Shown: positions 7,635 to 17,057, counted from the first letter of the stretch. The stretch is 31,288 nt of DNA from Porphyromonadaceae bacterium UBA7176 (GCA_002491245.1 DKVO01000011.1:7822-39109); one strand, 5' to 3'. The notes: a model not told the origin generated them from the sequence alone. Numbers and translations are program-made.

Positions 7635-8930
7635 TTAAAACATATCCTGAACAATGGCCTCACCCTTGAACGCTCTTTTATAGCGCACCAATGCTTCCAA
7701 AAAATAATAATCGGCATAATTCAGAGGGGTGTCTATTTCCGAAGCATGAGGCAGCGACCCGGTGGAATGCATAAGGATGAAATTTTCATTAGTACCTTTC
7801 TCCGCAAGATATCGCGGTGAAGCAAGCGTCTTCAAGATTTTCTCGGCATAGTCAAAATATGGTTGCCCATTGTCTACGATGCCACTCAATTCGAGCAGGG
7901 CTGAGGCTATCAGAGCGGCCGCCGAGGCATCTCGTGGAGTTGATTCAGACTCAACGGCATCAAAATCCCAATAAGGTATCAGATCTTTTGTCTTATTTTT
8001 ACTCATTATCATGGCAGCCACTTTCACAGCATGATCAAGATACTTTTTATCACCTGTATTGCGATAGAGCTCGGTGTAGCCATAAAGCGCCCATCCCTGA
8101 CCTCTCGACCACGAAGAATTATCAGCTTTGCCCTGAAAGGTCTGACGACGTTCTACGCTGCCATCAGAATTATAACTTACGACATGGAAGCACGAATTGT
8201 CATCGCGGAAGTGATTTTTTAAAGTTGTGTCGGCGTGACGCCGGGCAATATTCATAAAAGTGGAGTCGCCGGTGATTTTTGTCGCATTGGAGAGCAAATC
8301 GAGATTCATCATATTGTCGATGATAACCGGATAGTTCCACGGGCCAAAATCCCATGAACGGATACACCCGATTCGATCATCAAAACGCAAGGCCAGATTT
8401 CGTGCCGTCTTCACAACCACATTCTTGATAGTATCATTGGGCGCAAGGCGATTAGCGTTGCCGTAGCTACAGTTCACCATGAAGCCCAGGTCGTGCGTGT
8501 CGGTCATGTCAGAGACCGGGAGCAAACGGTTTGTGTATTTTATGGCCTCTTCTTTCAATCGCTCATCGCCGGTCAATTCGTAGGCATACCACAGTGAGCC
8601 GGGAAAGAATCCGCTGGTCCAGTCGGCATAACCAACAAGATATGGTTTGCGGAAGTCTTTTGTTTCAGGATGCTTTAGCAGTTCAATCTCAGGCTTGAAG
8701 CTATCGACCGGAATCTCCATCTGTGCTGTCAGCTGCTCGAGCGAATAATCTGTTTTTAAAGAGCGCGGGAATAACATTGTGGAGTCAAAGCGCTCGGCCG
8801 CGCTAAGCAACTGTGCAGTCGAGACTTCTACTGCATTGTCAATCCAGTCGGTGTTGCCAGCAGTCTCTGATTTCTGATTACTGCATGAGCAAAGTGCAGC
8901 TGCTAATAACAATGGTGTATATCTTTTCAT
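7635..8930 (-). CDS. GH88 unsaturated glucuronyl hydrolase
   Basis: This 431-residue lipoprotein (signal peptide, CSC near 14-16) belongs to GH88, which hydrates the double bond of the unsaturated uronate left by polysaccharide lyases and so releases the 4-deoxy-5-keto-uronate and the amino sugar. The fold's signatures are present: DWTSGFFPGSLW (103-114), Asp147 in THDLGF, Asp205 in VIIDNMMNLDL, and WSRGQGWALYG (274-284). Asp147 and Asp205 correspond in spacing to the two catalytic aspartates of Bacillus UGL. Its start overlaps the fucosidase stop by four bases (ATGA), so the two genes are translationally coupled. Together with the PL12 lyase and KduI/KduD/KdgK/Eda it completes the uronate branch. 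The lipidation signal suggests a periplasmic or membrane-attached location. Confidence 0.92.
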   Translation of the reverse strand: MKRYTPLLLAAALCSCSNQKSETAGNTDWIDNAVEVSTAQLLSAAERFDSTMLFPRSLKTDYSLEQLTAQMEIPVDSFKPEIELLKHPETKDFRKPYLVGYADWTSGFFPGSLWYAYELTGDERLKEEAIKYTNRLLPVSDMTDTHDLGFMVNCSYGNANRLAPNDTIKNVVVKTARNLALRFDDRIGCIRSWDFGPWNYPVIIDNMMNLDLLSNATKITGDSTFMNIARRHADTTLKNHFRDDNSCFHVVSYNSDGSVERRQTFQGKADNSSWSRGQGWALYGYTELYRNTGDKKYLDHAVKVAAMIMSKNKTKDLIPYWDFDAVESESTPRDASAAALIASALLELSGIVDNGQPYFDYAEKILKTLASPRYLAEKGTNENFILMHSTGSLPHASEIDTPLNYADYYFLEALVRYKRAFKGEAIVQDMF

Positions 8931-10330
8931 TTCTTTATTGAGAATTTAAATGCAAACGGTTCGTCATTCATTACAGAGGGGAGTACGACTGTAGTCTTGC
9001 CCTCTTTGGTGGTATATTTGAGTTTCTTGCCATTGGCGAGCAGGGTCATTTTGCCTGTGGGGACGTTGCCAGTCCACTCTATTGTCTGAGGCAGTTTCTC
9101 GCCGTCATTGAGAGTGAATATGCCGTAGATGGTCTTGCCGTCCTTAGAGGCATTGAACCATATGGGGCCGTCGTTATAGATTTCGGTGGCACGTGTAGCG
9201 TAGATTGCCTCGCCATTTTTATCGAGCCAATTGCCAATATAATTAAGGCGGTCGATGGCGGCCTGCTCTATGCGGCCTTTACCGTCAGGACCCACGTCGA
9301 GCAGGAAATTACCCCCCTTGGCTGTAATCTCGGCCAGCATATTGATGACATCAAAGGCCGACTTGTATTTAGGGTTGGGTGTCCAGCCCCAGCGGTTGGT
9401 GAGGGTTGTGTTGGTTTCCCATGGATAAGGCAGTTGCTCCTTGGGAATACGCATCTCGGGGGTGAGATAGTTTTCGTTACGGCCTTTCACGGTGCGGTCA
9501 ACGGCTATCAAGCCCGGCTGCTTTGCGCGAGCATTGTCAATAATTGTGTCAATGCCAAGGTCCTCAGCGGGAGCCTTTACCCAACCGCCGTCAAGCCAAA
9601 GGATGTCGATTGGTCCGTAGTTGGTCATCAGTTCGTCGACCTGACCATTGGTGTATTCGCAGAAATTTTTCCACCAATCGGGATGCTTTTTGATGTCGTA
9701 ATTGACGCCGCGTGCAGGCGTGGCTTTGTCGGGATTCCAATACCAGGGAGAGTGCCAGTCGGCTTTTGAGAAATATGTACCGATCATGAATCCGTGGTTA
9801 CGGAATTCGTCAATAAGATTTTTAAGCGGATCGATGCCAGTCTGGTTTGTGATTGTATAATCGGTTAGCTTTGAGTCGTACATGCAGAACCCGTCGTGGT
9901 GCTTGGTAGTGAATACCATATATTTCATGCCGGCGCTCTTCATCAGTGCAGCCCAGTCTGTGGCGTTGAATTCGGAGGGATTAAACTGCTTGGAGAGGTC
10001 CCAATACCATTTTTTGAATTCGTCATAGTTCATGTCGGGCTGAATCTTACGACGACGCGCCATGAATTTATCTTCTGAGCATAATGGCCACGATTCAGAA
10101 ATGCCGGGGATAGAATATACTCCCCAGTGAAAGAATATACCGAATTTGCGGTCCTGCCAATCTTCAAGCTTAGCAATCACTGCCGAGTCATCAGGCGTTG
10201 TGTACGAATCAGACATGTCGTGTACAAACCCCTGCTCGGCCATATCCTGCGACACCTTCTTGTTTTGTCCGAAGGTGTTCAGCGTAACCGACATTGCAAT
10301 CGCCGATAGTAATATAAGATTTTTCTTCAT
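8927..10330 (-). CDS. GH29 alpha-L-fucosidase-like enzyme
   Basis: This 467-residue secreted protein (signal peptide about 1-21, ending TFGQ) has the GH29 layout. WQDRKFGIFFHWGVYSIPG is at 58-76, FTTKHHDGFCMY at 140-151, and ILWLDGGW at 243-250 carries the predicted nucleophile Asp247. GGNFLLDVGPDGKG closes the barrel, and a short beta-sandwich follows. GH29 enzymes remove alpha-linked L-fucose from glycans such as mucin O-glycans and N-glycans. Heparan sulfate carries no fucose, so its coupling by a 4-bp overlap to GH88 is unexpected: either the locus also handles fucosylated host glycans or this member has a different specificity. The promoter is a -7 element at 10361-10354. Confidence 0.9.
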   Translation of the reverse strand: MKKNLILLSAIAMSVTLNTFGQNKKVSQDMAEQGFVHDMSDSYTTPDDSAVIAKLEDWQDRKFGIFFHWGVYSIPGISESWPLCSEDKFMARRRKIQPDMNYDEFKKWYWDLSKQFNPSEFNATDWAALMKSAGMKYMVFTTKHHDGFCMYDSKLTDYTITNQTGIDPLKNLIDEFRNHGFMIGTYFSKADWHSPWYWNPDKATPARGVNYDIKKHPDWWKNFCEYTNGQVDELMTNYGPIDILWLDGGWVKAPAEDLGIDTIIDNARAKQPGLIAVDRTVKGRNENYLTPEMRIPKEQLPYPWETNTTLTNRWGWTPNPKYKSAFDVINMLAEITAKGGNFLLDVGPDGKGRIEQAAIDRLNYIGNWLDKNGEAIYATRATEIYNDGPIWFNASKDGKTIYGIFTLNDGEKLPQTIEWTGNVPTGKMTLLANGKKLKYTTKEGKTTVVLPSVMNDEPFAFKFSIKK

Positions 10331-10353
10331 GGAATTAGTTTTATTTTACAGCG

Positions 10354-10361
10354 CAAAATTA
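10354..10361 (-). promoter_or_regulatory. -7 element for the fucosidase-GH88 operon
   Basis: The minus strand reads TAATTTTG, a match to TAnnTTTG, 24 bases before the fucosidase ATG. No clear TTTG lies at -33. Confidence 0.55.
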
Positions 10362-10394
10362 GCATGATTAAGCCATTCATCAGTTTTGGGTTGT

Positions 10395-10403
10395 TGTTTA
10401 ATT
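10395..10403 (-). promoter_or_regulatory. AATTAAACA site upstream of the fucosidase
   Basis: On the minus strand AATTAAACA lies 33 bases before the -7 element. The same nine bases occur twice upstream of the sulfatase (17147 and 17168), in the same orientation relative to transcription. It may be a half-site of the same regulator. In this promoter the phased array is not complete. Confidence 0.35.
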
Positions 10404-10415
10404 TCATAAATTCAA

Positions 10416-10450
10416 CGAAAGCCCTTTCAATTATGTTGAAAAGGCTTTCG
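10416..10450 (-). terminator. Terminator of the hybrid two-component regulator gene
   Basis: Arms CGAAAGCCCTTTCAA (10416-10430) and TTGAAAAGGCTTTCG (10436-10450) form a 15-bp stem with one mismatch and a 5-base loop. It lies 21 bases after the regulator stop. On the minus strand the stem is followed by T-rich TTTATG, so it can work as an intrinsic terminator that separates this gene from the fucosidase operon. Confidence 0.7.
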
Positions 10451-10471
10451 TGATTGTTTAATATCTATGTA

Positions 10472-13400
10472 TCAGTCTTTTTTTACCAGTTCAGAGGGCG
10501 AATATCCGAAGTGTTTTTTGAAGCTGGTAGTGAAATAAGAAGGAGTGCTGTATCCAACCATTGCGCTTACTTCCGACACATTGTATCTGCTTGTCTTTAA
10601 CAGTTCCATGGCTTTGTTCAACCTCACACGACGGATAAAATCATTGGTTGATTCTCCCGTAAGAGCCTTCATCTTCAGGTGAAGATTAGAGCGGCTCATA
10701 CACATCTCCTTTGCAAATGCGTCGGTCGAGAATTGAGAATCGTCGATGTGCTCGTTCATCACTTTTATGGCTTTGCTGAGGAACTCCTCGTCCAGCGGGT
10801 TCATTGCAACCTTTGAAGGCTCAATTTCAGTGCAGTGTGAATACATATCAATCAGTCTGGCGCGTGTGCGCAACTGATTCCTGATTTTAGCCTTGAGCAA
10901 ATCAAGTGAGAATGGCTTGGGAATATAGTCGTCGGCACCACCCCCCAGGCCTTCCATTTGATCTGAAATGTCAGACTTGGCCGAAAGCATTATCACCGGG
11001 ATATGAGAGGTTCGCAAATTGCGCTTAACGGCTCTGCACAACTGCACGCCATCGACATCGGGCATCATCACATCCGTCAGAATCAGGTCTATCGGTTCAG
11101 TGGAGAGAAGTTCAATTGCTTTTGCGCCGTTGGCGGCAAGTAATACATTGTATTTCTCTGCCAAAGAGTCACCGATGTATTTAAGTATCTCGGAATTGTC
11201 ATCAACAACCATGACTGTGGCTTTGTGGCTTTCAGCCACATCCGTGCTCTTGCTTAACTTGTCATCTGAATCGTCCGGATCGCTCATTTCAGGGATGTGG
11301 ATGTAGGGCTGATTATCGACAGTGATGTTGTTTGCCGACTGCTCTTTGCCTGCATTGAGCTCCTCTGCTGAATAAGCGTGTGCCCCCGTCGGCAGCGTGA
11401 CGTAGAATGTCGTGCCCCGGCCAATCGCGCTATCCACTGTGATTTCACCGTGATGTAACTCAACAAGACGTTTTACAAGCGAAAGGCCGATGCCGTTGCC
11501 ACTATTTGTGTCGTTCACCTGATAAAAGCGGGTGAAGATTTTATCCAGTTTATCTGTCGGGATGCCACAGCCGGTATCCGACACAGTAATTCTAAGTTCC
11601 TGTCCGTCAGACTCAAGACCTATAGATATCGATTGCCCTTTTGGAGTATATTTAAAGGCGTTTGTCAGCAGATTGTTGACAATTAGCTCAAGGTAGTCAC
11701 GGTCAAGCATCATGTCCGGATTTTGGACGGTAGAGTCAAGGGTATAATTTATATTCTTATGACGAGCCATCGCCTCATAGCTATTGAAAATCTGTTTTAC
11801 GAGGACGTTGATATTCACTTTCCTTACTTTGAGCTTGAACATTCCCATTTCAGCCCTGCGGTAGTCAAGCAATTGATTTACAATGTGGAGAATACGGAGT
11901 GTATTGTTCTTGACCGTTGTGAGTTTATTCGTTACTATAGGATCGGCATTACGAGAAAGAAGTTCATCAACCGGCAGCATCATAAGTGTAAGAGGAGTGC
12001 GCAATTCATGTGAGAGATTTACAAAGAATCTCACTTTCATTTCCTCGGCTTGCTGTTGCCTCTCAAAATCGGCCTTCTGCATTAGTATCTTCGCTACCAT
12101 CATTTTTCGGTGCCAGATGGTGCGTGTAACGTATGCTACAATCGCAATTGCTATCGCAATCCAAAGAATTATCCCCCACCATGATTTATACCACACAGGA
12201 AGTATCTTTATACCCAGTGAAGCTATCTCGTCACTCATAACTCCATCGTTATTGGCTGCTTTGAGCAAAAACCGGTAGGACCCCGGCGGTAAATTTGAAT
12301 ATGTCACAGCCCTTACTCCCGTGGTCAGCGGTATCCACTGTTTGTCAAGGCCGTCGAGCATATAATAGAATGTATTATAGCCGGCCGATGGGTAGTTGCA
12401 GACTGTAAATTCTATTGTGAATGATGTCTGATCAGAGTTTAGGGTGATGTTATCAGTCACCTCAATACTCTCTGAGAGTATTCCCGTAACGTCACCGGGC
12501 CTGACAGGCTTGTCAAATAAGCGCAATCCGACAATTTGAGGTCTTGGTGCATAGGGGTTTGATTCAAGTATAGACGGATTGAATATACGTACTCCGTCAA
12601 TGCCACCGAAAAACATTTTACCGTTGGATGTGTTTAGTACACTTCTGACGGCCAGTAGATTGTTGCCAGAATTATCATAAGACGAAAAACTTTCTGTCTG
12701 GTTGTTTAATGGATTGACTCTTACAACTCCACGATTGGTAGTAGCCCATATTTTTCCTGACGGGTCTTCGGTCAAAGCATTGACGATATGGCTCGGAATA
12801 CCATCGGCTTCAGTTAGATGCCCCAACTCTTTCCCGGCGGAGTCAAACGCCCACAGTCCATTGTTCGTCGCAAGCCATATTCTGCGTCCGGTATCTTGAA
12901 ATACATCCAAAATTCCCGGCATATTATCGAGAAAACTATCCGGTAAAAATTTTATCGCGGTCAGTTGCCCGTTATGTTCCTTGAAAACCGACAATCCGTC
13001 CTCGCCATAGACCCACAGACGTTTTTCGCTGTCACGGTATAGTCCAGTAGAGCGCTTCAGCTCTTTTCCTCGAGACATTATGTCTACAGATTCCGAAATC
13101 TCACCGGTCGCAGGATTATAGATGAACAGACAACTGAATGCGTTCAACCATAGACGACCGTCGAGCGTGGGCTCTATGGCAAAAACATTACGAGAAGGGA
13201 CATTGGCCGATTTCATCTTACCGGTCGTTATATCAAGCACAGTCATGGCTCCGATATGTGTGCCTATATATGCTTTACTCGATTTTTCGTCAAGATAAAT
13301 TGCCTTTACATCGTTTGAACCAAGCCCGTCGGCAGTAGTGTAATATTTGAATGTTCCGTCAGAAGGGTCATAGATATTGACACCCCCGTTGTTAGTACCA

Positions 13401-14440
13401 ATCCATATCCTTCCTGCCTTATCCTCCACCATTACCGACACGATATTGTCATTGAGTGAACGCCCGGACTGAGAACCCTTGCGGAGTGATGTTACCTGAT
13501 TGTTCAGCGGATTATAATAATTCAGGCCGCCGAAGAACGTACCGAGCCAAATTCCGCCTTGACTGTCGGGGCAGATTGCCCTTACAGAGGGGTGGGATAT
13601 GCCATCGTCACCAACCTGCACATCTTTACGCATCTTGCCGTCAGGAGCTATCACATATAGACCTTTGAAGGTGCCAACCCATAGATTACCGACGTCATCG
13701 TCTGCCAACGCCCTCACATGACTATCGGCCGGTATTGCCTGAAAGCTTGTAAGAGACCCGGTAGCAGGTGTGTAACGGAAAATTCCATGACCCTCCGTTC
13801 CTATCAACATCGTGTTGTCTTTTACAAACAGGGTGTTCACATCGGTGTTTGGCGGCAATGACAGATTTTGAACGCCACCATCTTTATCGGCTTTGACCAA
13901 TCCCTGTCTCCCAAAACCAAAATAGAGACATCCATCAAGTATTTCTATATCATTGACTGCTCCTGTCAGCTCGGGTATAATTCGGCGGAAACTTTTATTC
14001 GTGATGTTATATTTGAGAACTCCTTTGTCGGTCCCCAAAACTATCGTGCTGTCGGAGTCATTGATAAACGTGCGTATTGTAATGTCTCGTTCAGGCAATT
14101 GATGAGCTTCAAAAGCATCCATGCGCCCGTCATATCTGAAAAGCACATTGCCGGCCCCGGCATAAATGTCGTTTCCGGCCATAGCAACATGTTTTATACC
14201 TGATTGATTGCTTGTCAATCCTGCGAAGGGATCATAATTGGTAAATGTATAGCTGTCAAATCTGCTTATTCCATCAGGAGTGGCAACCCAAAGATTTCCT
14301 TTCCGATCAAAAGCGATGCTGTTGACAGTCGCATGAGGGAAGCCCTGTTGCAGTCCGATTTTATTGAATGACAGTCTGGCCGGAGCGGCGACAGCGATAA
14401 CGCTCCATAACGAAACGGTCAATATCGTTAAGAATTTCAT
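10472..14440 (-). CDS. Hybrid two-component system sensor/regulator (HTCS)
   Basis: This 1322-residue protein combines sensing and DNA binding in one chain. In order: signal peptide (1-18); a periplasmic two-bladed-propeller region of Reg_prop repeats (about 25-670, repeated GNLWVAT / GIWLGTF / GRIWIGTNNGG strands); a Y_Y_Y domain (about 680-745, ending PPGSYRFLLKAANNDG); a membrane span (about 755-774); a histidine kinase with His811 in LSHELRTP, N-box NNLLTNAFKYTP near 920 and GNGIGLSLVKRL; a receiver with Asp1123 in LTDVMMPD; and a C-terminal AraC-type HTH (about 1225-1322). In Bacteroidetes such proteins bind oligosaccharides in the periplasm and switch on the matching degradation genes. 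Its position makes it the likely regulator of this locus; the signal is probably an unsaturated GAG oligosaccharide (inference). Confidence 0.95.
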   Translation of the reverse strand: MKFLTILTVSLWSVIAVAAPARLSFNKIGLQQGFPHATVNSIAFDRKGNLWVATPDGISRFDSYTFTNYDPFAGLTSNQSGIKHVAMAGNDIYAGAGNVLFRYDGRMDAFEAHQLPERDITIRTFINDSDSTIVLGTDKGVLKYNITNKSFRRIIPELTGAVNDIEILDGCLYFGFGRQGLVKADKDGGVQNLSLPPNTDVNTLFVKDNTMLIGTEGHGIFRYTPATGSLTSFQAIPADSHVRALADDDVGNLWVGTFKGLYVIAPDGKMRKDVQVGDDGISHPSVRAICPDSQGGIWLGTFFGGLNYYNPLNNQVTSLRKGSQSGRSLNDNIVSVMVEDKAGRIWIGTNNGGVNIYDPSDGTFKYYTTADGLGSNDVKAIYLDEKSSKAYIGTHIGAMTVLDITTGKMKSANVPSRNVFAIEPTLDGRLWLNAFSCLFIYNPATGEISESVDIMSRGKELKRSTGLYRDSEKRLWVYGEDGLSVFKEHNGQLTAIKFLPDSFLDNMPGILDVFQDTGRRIWLATNNGLWAFDSAGKELGHLTEADGIPSHIVNALTEDPSGKIWATTNRGVVRVNPLNNQTESFSSYDNSGNNLLAVRSVLNTSNGKMFFGGIDGVRIFNPSILESNPYAPRPQIVGLRLFDKPVRPGDVTGILSESIEVTDNITLNSDQTSFTIEFTVCNYPSAGYNTFYYMLDGLDKQWIPLTTGVRAVTYSNLPPGSYRFLLKAANNDGVMSDEIASLGIKILPVWYKSWWGIILWIAIAIAIVAYVTRTIWHRKMMVAKILMQKADFERQQQAEEMKVRFFVNLSHELRTPLTLMMLPVDELLSRNADPIVTNKLTTVKNNTLRILHIVNQLLDYRRAEMGMFKLKVRKVNINVLVKQIFNSYEAMARHKNINYTLDSTVQNPDMMLDRDYLELIVNNLLTNAFKYTPKGQSISIGLESDGQELRITVSDTGCGIPTDKLDKIFTRFYQVNDTNSGNGIGLSLVKRLVELHHGEITVDSAIGRGTTFYVTLPTGAHAYSAEELNAGKEQSANNITVDNQPYIHIPEMSDPDDSDDKLSKSTDVAESHKATVMVVDDNSEILKYIGDSLAEKYNVLLAANGAKAIELLSTEPIDLILTDVMMPDVDGVQLCRAVKRNLRTSHIPVIMLSAKSDISDQMEGLGGGADDYIPKPFSLDLLKAKIRNQLRTRARLIDMYSHCTEIEPSKVAMNPLDEEFLSKAIKVMNEHIDDSQFSTDAFAKEMCMSRSNLHLKMKALTGESTNDFIRRVRLNKAMELLKTSRYNVSEVSAMVGYSTPSYFTTSFKKHFGYSPSELVKKD

Positions 14441-14474
14441 GGTAGAATAAATGTAGACTAATGATTGACAGGTG

Positions 14475-14482
14475 CAAAATTA
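14475..14482 (-). promoter_or_regulatory. -7 element for the HTCS gene
   Basis: The minus strand reads TAATTTTG followed by CACC, 34 bases before the HTCS ATG. The same TAATTTTGCACC twelve-mer occurs at the beta-helix gene promoter. Confidence 0.55.
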
Positions 14483-14509
14483 CAAATTTTTCGTGAATAA
14501 ACAGAGAAT

Positions 14510-14552
14510 TCCAAGTGGAGACATGCCACGAGATTGCATATCTCCACTTGGA
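14510..14552 (-). terminator. Terminator-like hairpin after nagB
   Basis: A perfect 12-bp inverted repeat (TCCAAGTGGAGA at 14510-14521, TCTCCACTTGGA at 14541-14552) encloses a 19-base loop, 32 bases after the nagB stop. On the minus strand ATTCTCTGTTTATT follows, moderately T-rich. It separates nagB from the HTCS promoter. Confidence 0.55.
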
Positions 14553-14584
14553 TTTAATAAAAGATATTTGGTAATACTACATTT

Positions 14585-15400
14585 TCATTCTGCCAGCAGT
14601 GATCCGGGATTGAGATTTGGCCCCTCAATATCCTTGAAGTATCGGTAAGTCTGTACTTTTAGCTCGGCACAAGCTGCTTCGTCAGCCACTATTATCGCGT
14701 GTGGGTGCATCTGGAGAGCTGAGATGGTCCACATCTGCGATATGGCTCCTTCAACACCATGTTTCAAGGCGCGGGCCTTGTTATGACCGTTGACCATCAG
14801 CACAACTTCCTTGGCCTTTGTTATCGTTTCCACTCCTACGGTGAGGGCTGTTTTAGGAACTTGATTGACATCGTTGTCAAAGAAACGTGAGTTGGCGATG
14901 ATAGTATCGCGGGTAAGAGTTTTAACACGAGTGGTTGAGAAGAACGAAGACCCCGGCTCGTTGAAAGCAATGTGTCCGTCGGGGCCTACGCCACCCATAA
15001 ACAGGTCAATGCCACCATAGCTTTTGATTTTCTCTTCATAACGCGTGCATTCTGCCTTTACGTCAGTGGCATTTCCATCGAGAATGTTCACGTTCTCCTC
15101 AGGGATATCAATGTGGTTGAAGAAGTTATTCCACATGAAGGTGTGATAACTCTGCGGATGGTCGGCAGGTATGCCGCAATATTCATCCATGTTGAAGGTC
15201 ACAACATTTTTGAACGAGAGCTTACCCTCCTGGCAGAGTTCGATGAGCCGTTTGTACGTTCCCAGCGGCGAGCTTCCTGTAGGACAGCCAAGTACAAATG
15301 GATGCGCGGCTGTCGGATGTGCAGCGTTGATACGGGATGCTACGTAATTCGCAACCCATTGTGACATTTCATCGTAGCTCTTCTCTATTATGAGTCTCAT
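14585..15400 (-). CDS. nagB: Glucosamine-6-phosphate deaminase
   Basis: This 271-residue cytoplasmic enzyme converts glucosamine-6-phosphate to fructose-6-phosphate and ammonium. Length and residues match the classical hexameric NagB (E. coli, 266 residues): Asp72 in FNMDEYCG, and Asp141, His143 and Glu148 in GPDGHIAFNEPGSS. The phosphate-binding segment near residue 40 reads PTGSSPLGTY, slightly different from PTGGTPLGTY. The start is one base after the beta-helix gene stop, so it is the second gene of that unit. It would handle the glucosamine released from heparan-type glycans after phosphorylation by the ROK kinase at 21441. No NagA deacetylase is seen in the window, so either de-acetylated sugar is used or another deacetylase, possibly the PIG-L protein at 27567, does that step. 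Confidence 0.95.
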   Translation of the reverse strand: MRLIIEKSYDEMSQWVANYVASRINAAHPTAAHPFVLGCPTGSSPLGTYKRLIELCQEGKLSFKNVVTFNMDEYCGIPADHPQSYHTFMWNNFFNHIDIPEENVNILDGNATDVKAECTRYEEKIKSYGGIDLFMGGVGPDGHIAFNEPGSSFFSTTRVKTLTRDTIIANSRFFDNDVNQVPKTALTVGVETITKAKEVVLMVNGHNKARALKHGVEGAISQMWTISALQMHPHAIIVADEAACAELKVQTYRYFKDIEGPNLNPGSLLAE

Positions 15401-15401
15401 G

Positions 15402-17057
15402 TTATCGAACCTGGATTTTAGTTTTTTTGGTACCCTTTATTTCGATATACAGTCCGGCAGAAAGAGTATTGGCCGGCACCTCTATACCCTGCAAATTATA
15501 ATAGCGGGCAGGAAGTGTAGTATCATTGGTGATTCCGGCTATACCGGTAATCGTTTGATTACCAATCTTAAGGTTGTTACCCTCTGTGATAAATACATAT
15601 CCATCATTTGCACAAGAGAACTGGCCAGCGTCAGAACATCCGGTAAAAACCACACGGTCAACTACGGGGGTGACTCCAAGTGTAACTGCTACGGCTTCAG
15701 TATTTGCGACGCCTTCGGCGGCAACTGTCGTTTCCGCACCATTTATGCGAAGAGTCAAAGAGTTGTCGCCGCTTATTGTGCAACCGGCTGAGTTATTGGT
15801 GGTAACATCTTGGTTGGCGACAGTGCAGTCGACAAATTTTACCCCGTCAAGATGCCACTTGCCCCCGTTGGTCGCATCAATGATGCCGCGTGCATTCGTT
15901 GTGTTGAAGTTGGCAAATGTTACATCTTTGAGTGTCAGCGAAGCAGAATTCGAGGGCTGGAATGCAGCTACAGTCAACTCGGCATTGCCTCCGTCGAGAG
16001 TCACATTGTTGAAGGTGAGTGAAGTGGTGGCAGTGTTGGTCACGGCCATGAAGCGAGCACCGATGTCACCACGACTGATAGTGTAGCCGTTGCCGTTCAC
16101 GATAATCGTTTTGCCTGCTGTGCGCGAAAGATTACCGGTCAGTGTGATGTCCTCTTTGAGCTCGATAACGGCTTCGCCTCCGTCTTCAACTGCTGTGATG
16201 GCAGCGTTCAGAGTTTCATAGCCTGTTTCGCCTATATACACCGGGAAGTTCTGTTCAGGTTTTTTCTCTGCGATAACGAGATTTGTACCGTCGCTTTCGA
16301 GGGTCAGATTTTCATCGGAGAGAGTGAAAACATTTGCGTTGGTGCAGTTACGTACTGCGATGTTGCCGATCTCTGTCTTAGCAAACATCAGGCTTACGTT
16401 GCCTGCAATGTTGCTGCCCGCAGAGGGTGTAAACAATGTATTCGCATTGTTTACATAGAGAGAAAATGCACAGTCGCCATCAATAGAGAGATTGTTGTTT
16501 GCCAAAAGCACCTCGGCATTTGAGGTTGTCGTGCAATTTACCATCTTCACGCCATTGAGGCTGGCAGAGGGAATGTTGCTATTGCTGTTGTTGAGGCTGA
16601 TGACGCTGGAGCTCGAAGATACGTTAAGGTTAGAAATGGTGACATCGGTAAGCTTGATGCTACCACGACCAACATTGATCGCACCGCGGGTAGAGGCGGT
16701 CTCACCTTTGGTATAGTTAAGTGTAAGATTATTCACGTTAAGGGAGCCTGCGGCGTCCATGAGGTTAAACACGTAGAATGTGGCGAAATCAATAGTGTAA
16801 CCATTGCCATTGACTGTGATTTTCTTTGCGCCCACAAGCAGAGCAGCGTTCTCGTTTGACGTTCCGTCGGCTTTCTTTGCAGGAGTTGCGGTGAAATCCT
16901 GGAGCACGTTGATTGTACCCTCGGTCTCGATGGCGTTGAATGCATCCTGAAATGTTTTGAATTCACCTTCGACGCCCTCGACGCTGAGGTTCTGCGCAAC
17001 TGCCGCAGGAGCTACGGCTATGGCTGCGGCTGTGAGGAAATGTAAGAGTTTTTTCAT
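15402..17057 (-). CDS. Secreted beta-helix protein with two tandem repeats and a sorting-like tail
   Basis: I place the start at ATG 17057-17055 (551 residues). A longer open frame reaches 17162, but that would include the promoter, and the shorter form begins directly with a signal peptide (1-21, ending AAVAQ). The body is a right-handed beta-helix type of repeat with two related halves: FKTFQDAFNAIE...KKITVNGNGYTI (33-89) and YETLNAAITAVE...KTIIVNGNGYTI (280-327). Each is followed by short Ser/Asn/Thr-rich coils. The last 35 residues, ARYYNLQGIEVP...GLYIEIKG...KIQV, look like the C-terminal Bacteroidetes sorting/anchor tails (T9SS type A-like). No catalytic residues can be named; it could be a surface glycan-binding protein, an adhesin or an uncharacterised lyase. 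Co-transcribed with nagB. Confidence 0.75.
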   Translation of the reverse strand: MKKLLHFLTAAAIAVAPAAVAQNLSVEGVEGEFKTFQDAFNAIETEGTINVLQDFTATPAKKADGTSNENAALLVGAKKITVNGNGYTIDFATFYVFNLMDAAGSLNVNNLTLNYTKGETASTRGAINVGRGSIKLTDVTISNLNVSSSSSVISLNNSNSNIPSASLNGVKMVNCTTTSNAEVLLANNNLSIDGDCAFSLYVNNANTLFTPSAGSNIAGNVSLMFAKTEIGNIAVRNCTNANVFTLSDENLTLESDGTNLVIAEKKPEQNFPVYIGETGYETLNAAITAVEDGGEAVIELKEDITLTGNLSRTAGKTIIVNGNGYTISRGDIGARFMAVTNTATTSLTFNNVTLDGGNAELTVAAFQPSNSASLTLKDVTFANFNTTNARGIIDATNGGKWHLDGVKFVDCTVANQDVTTNNSAGCTISGDNSLTLRINGAETTVAAEGVANTEAVAVTLGVTPVVDRVVFTGCSDAGQFSCANDGYVFITEGNNLKIGNQTITGIAGITNDTTLPARYYNLQGIEVPANTLSAGLYIEIKGTKKTKIQVR

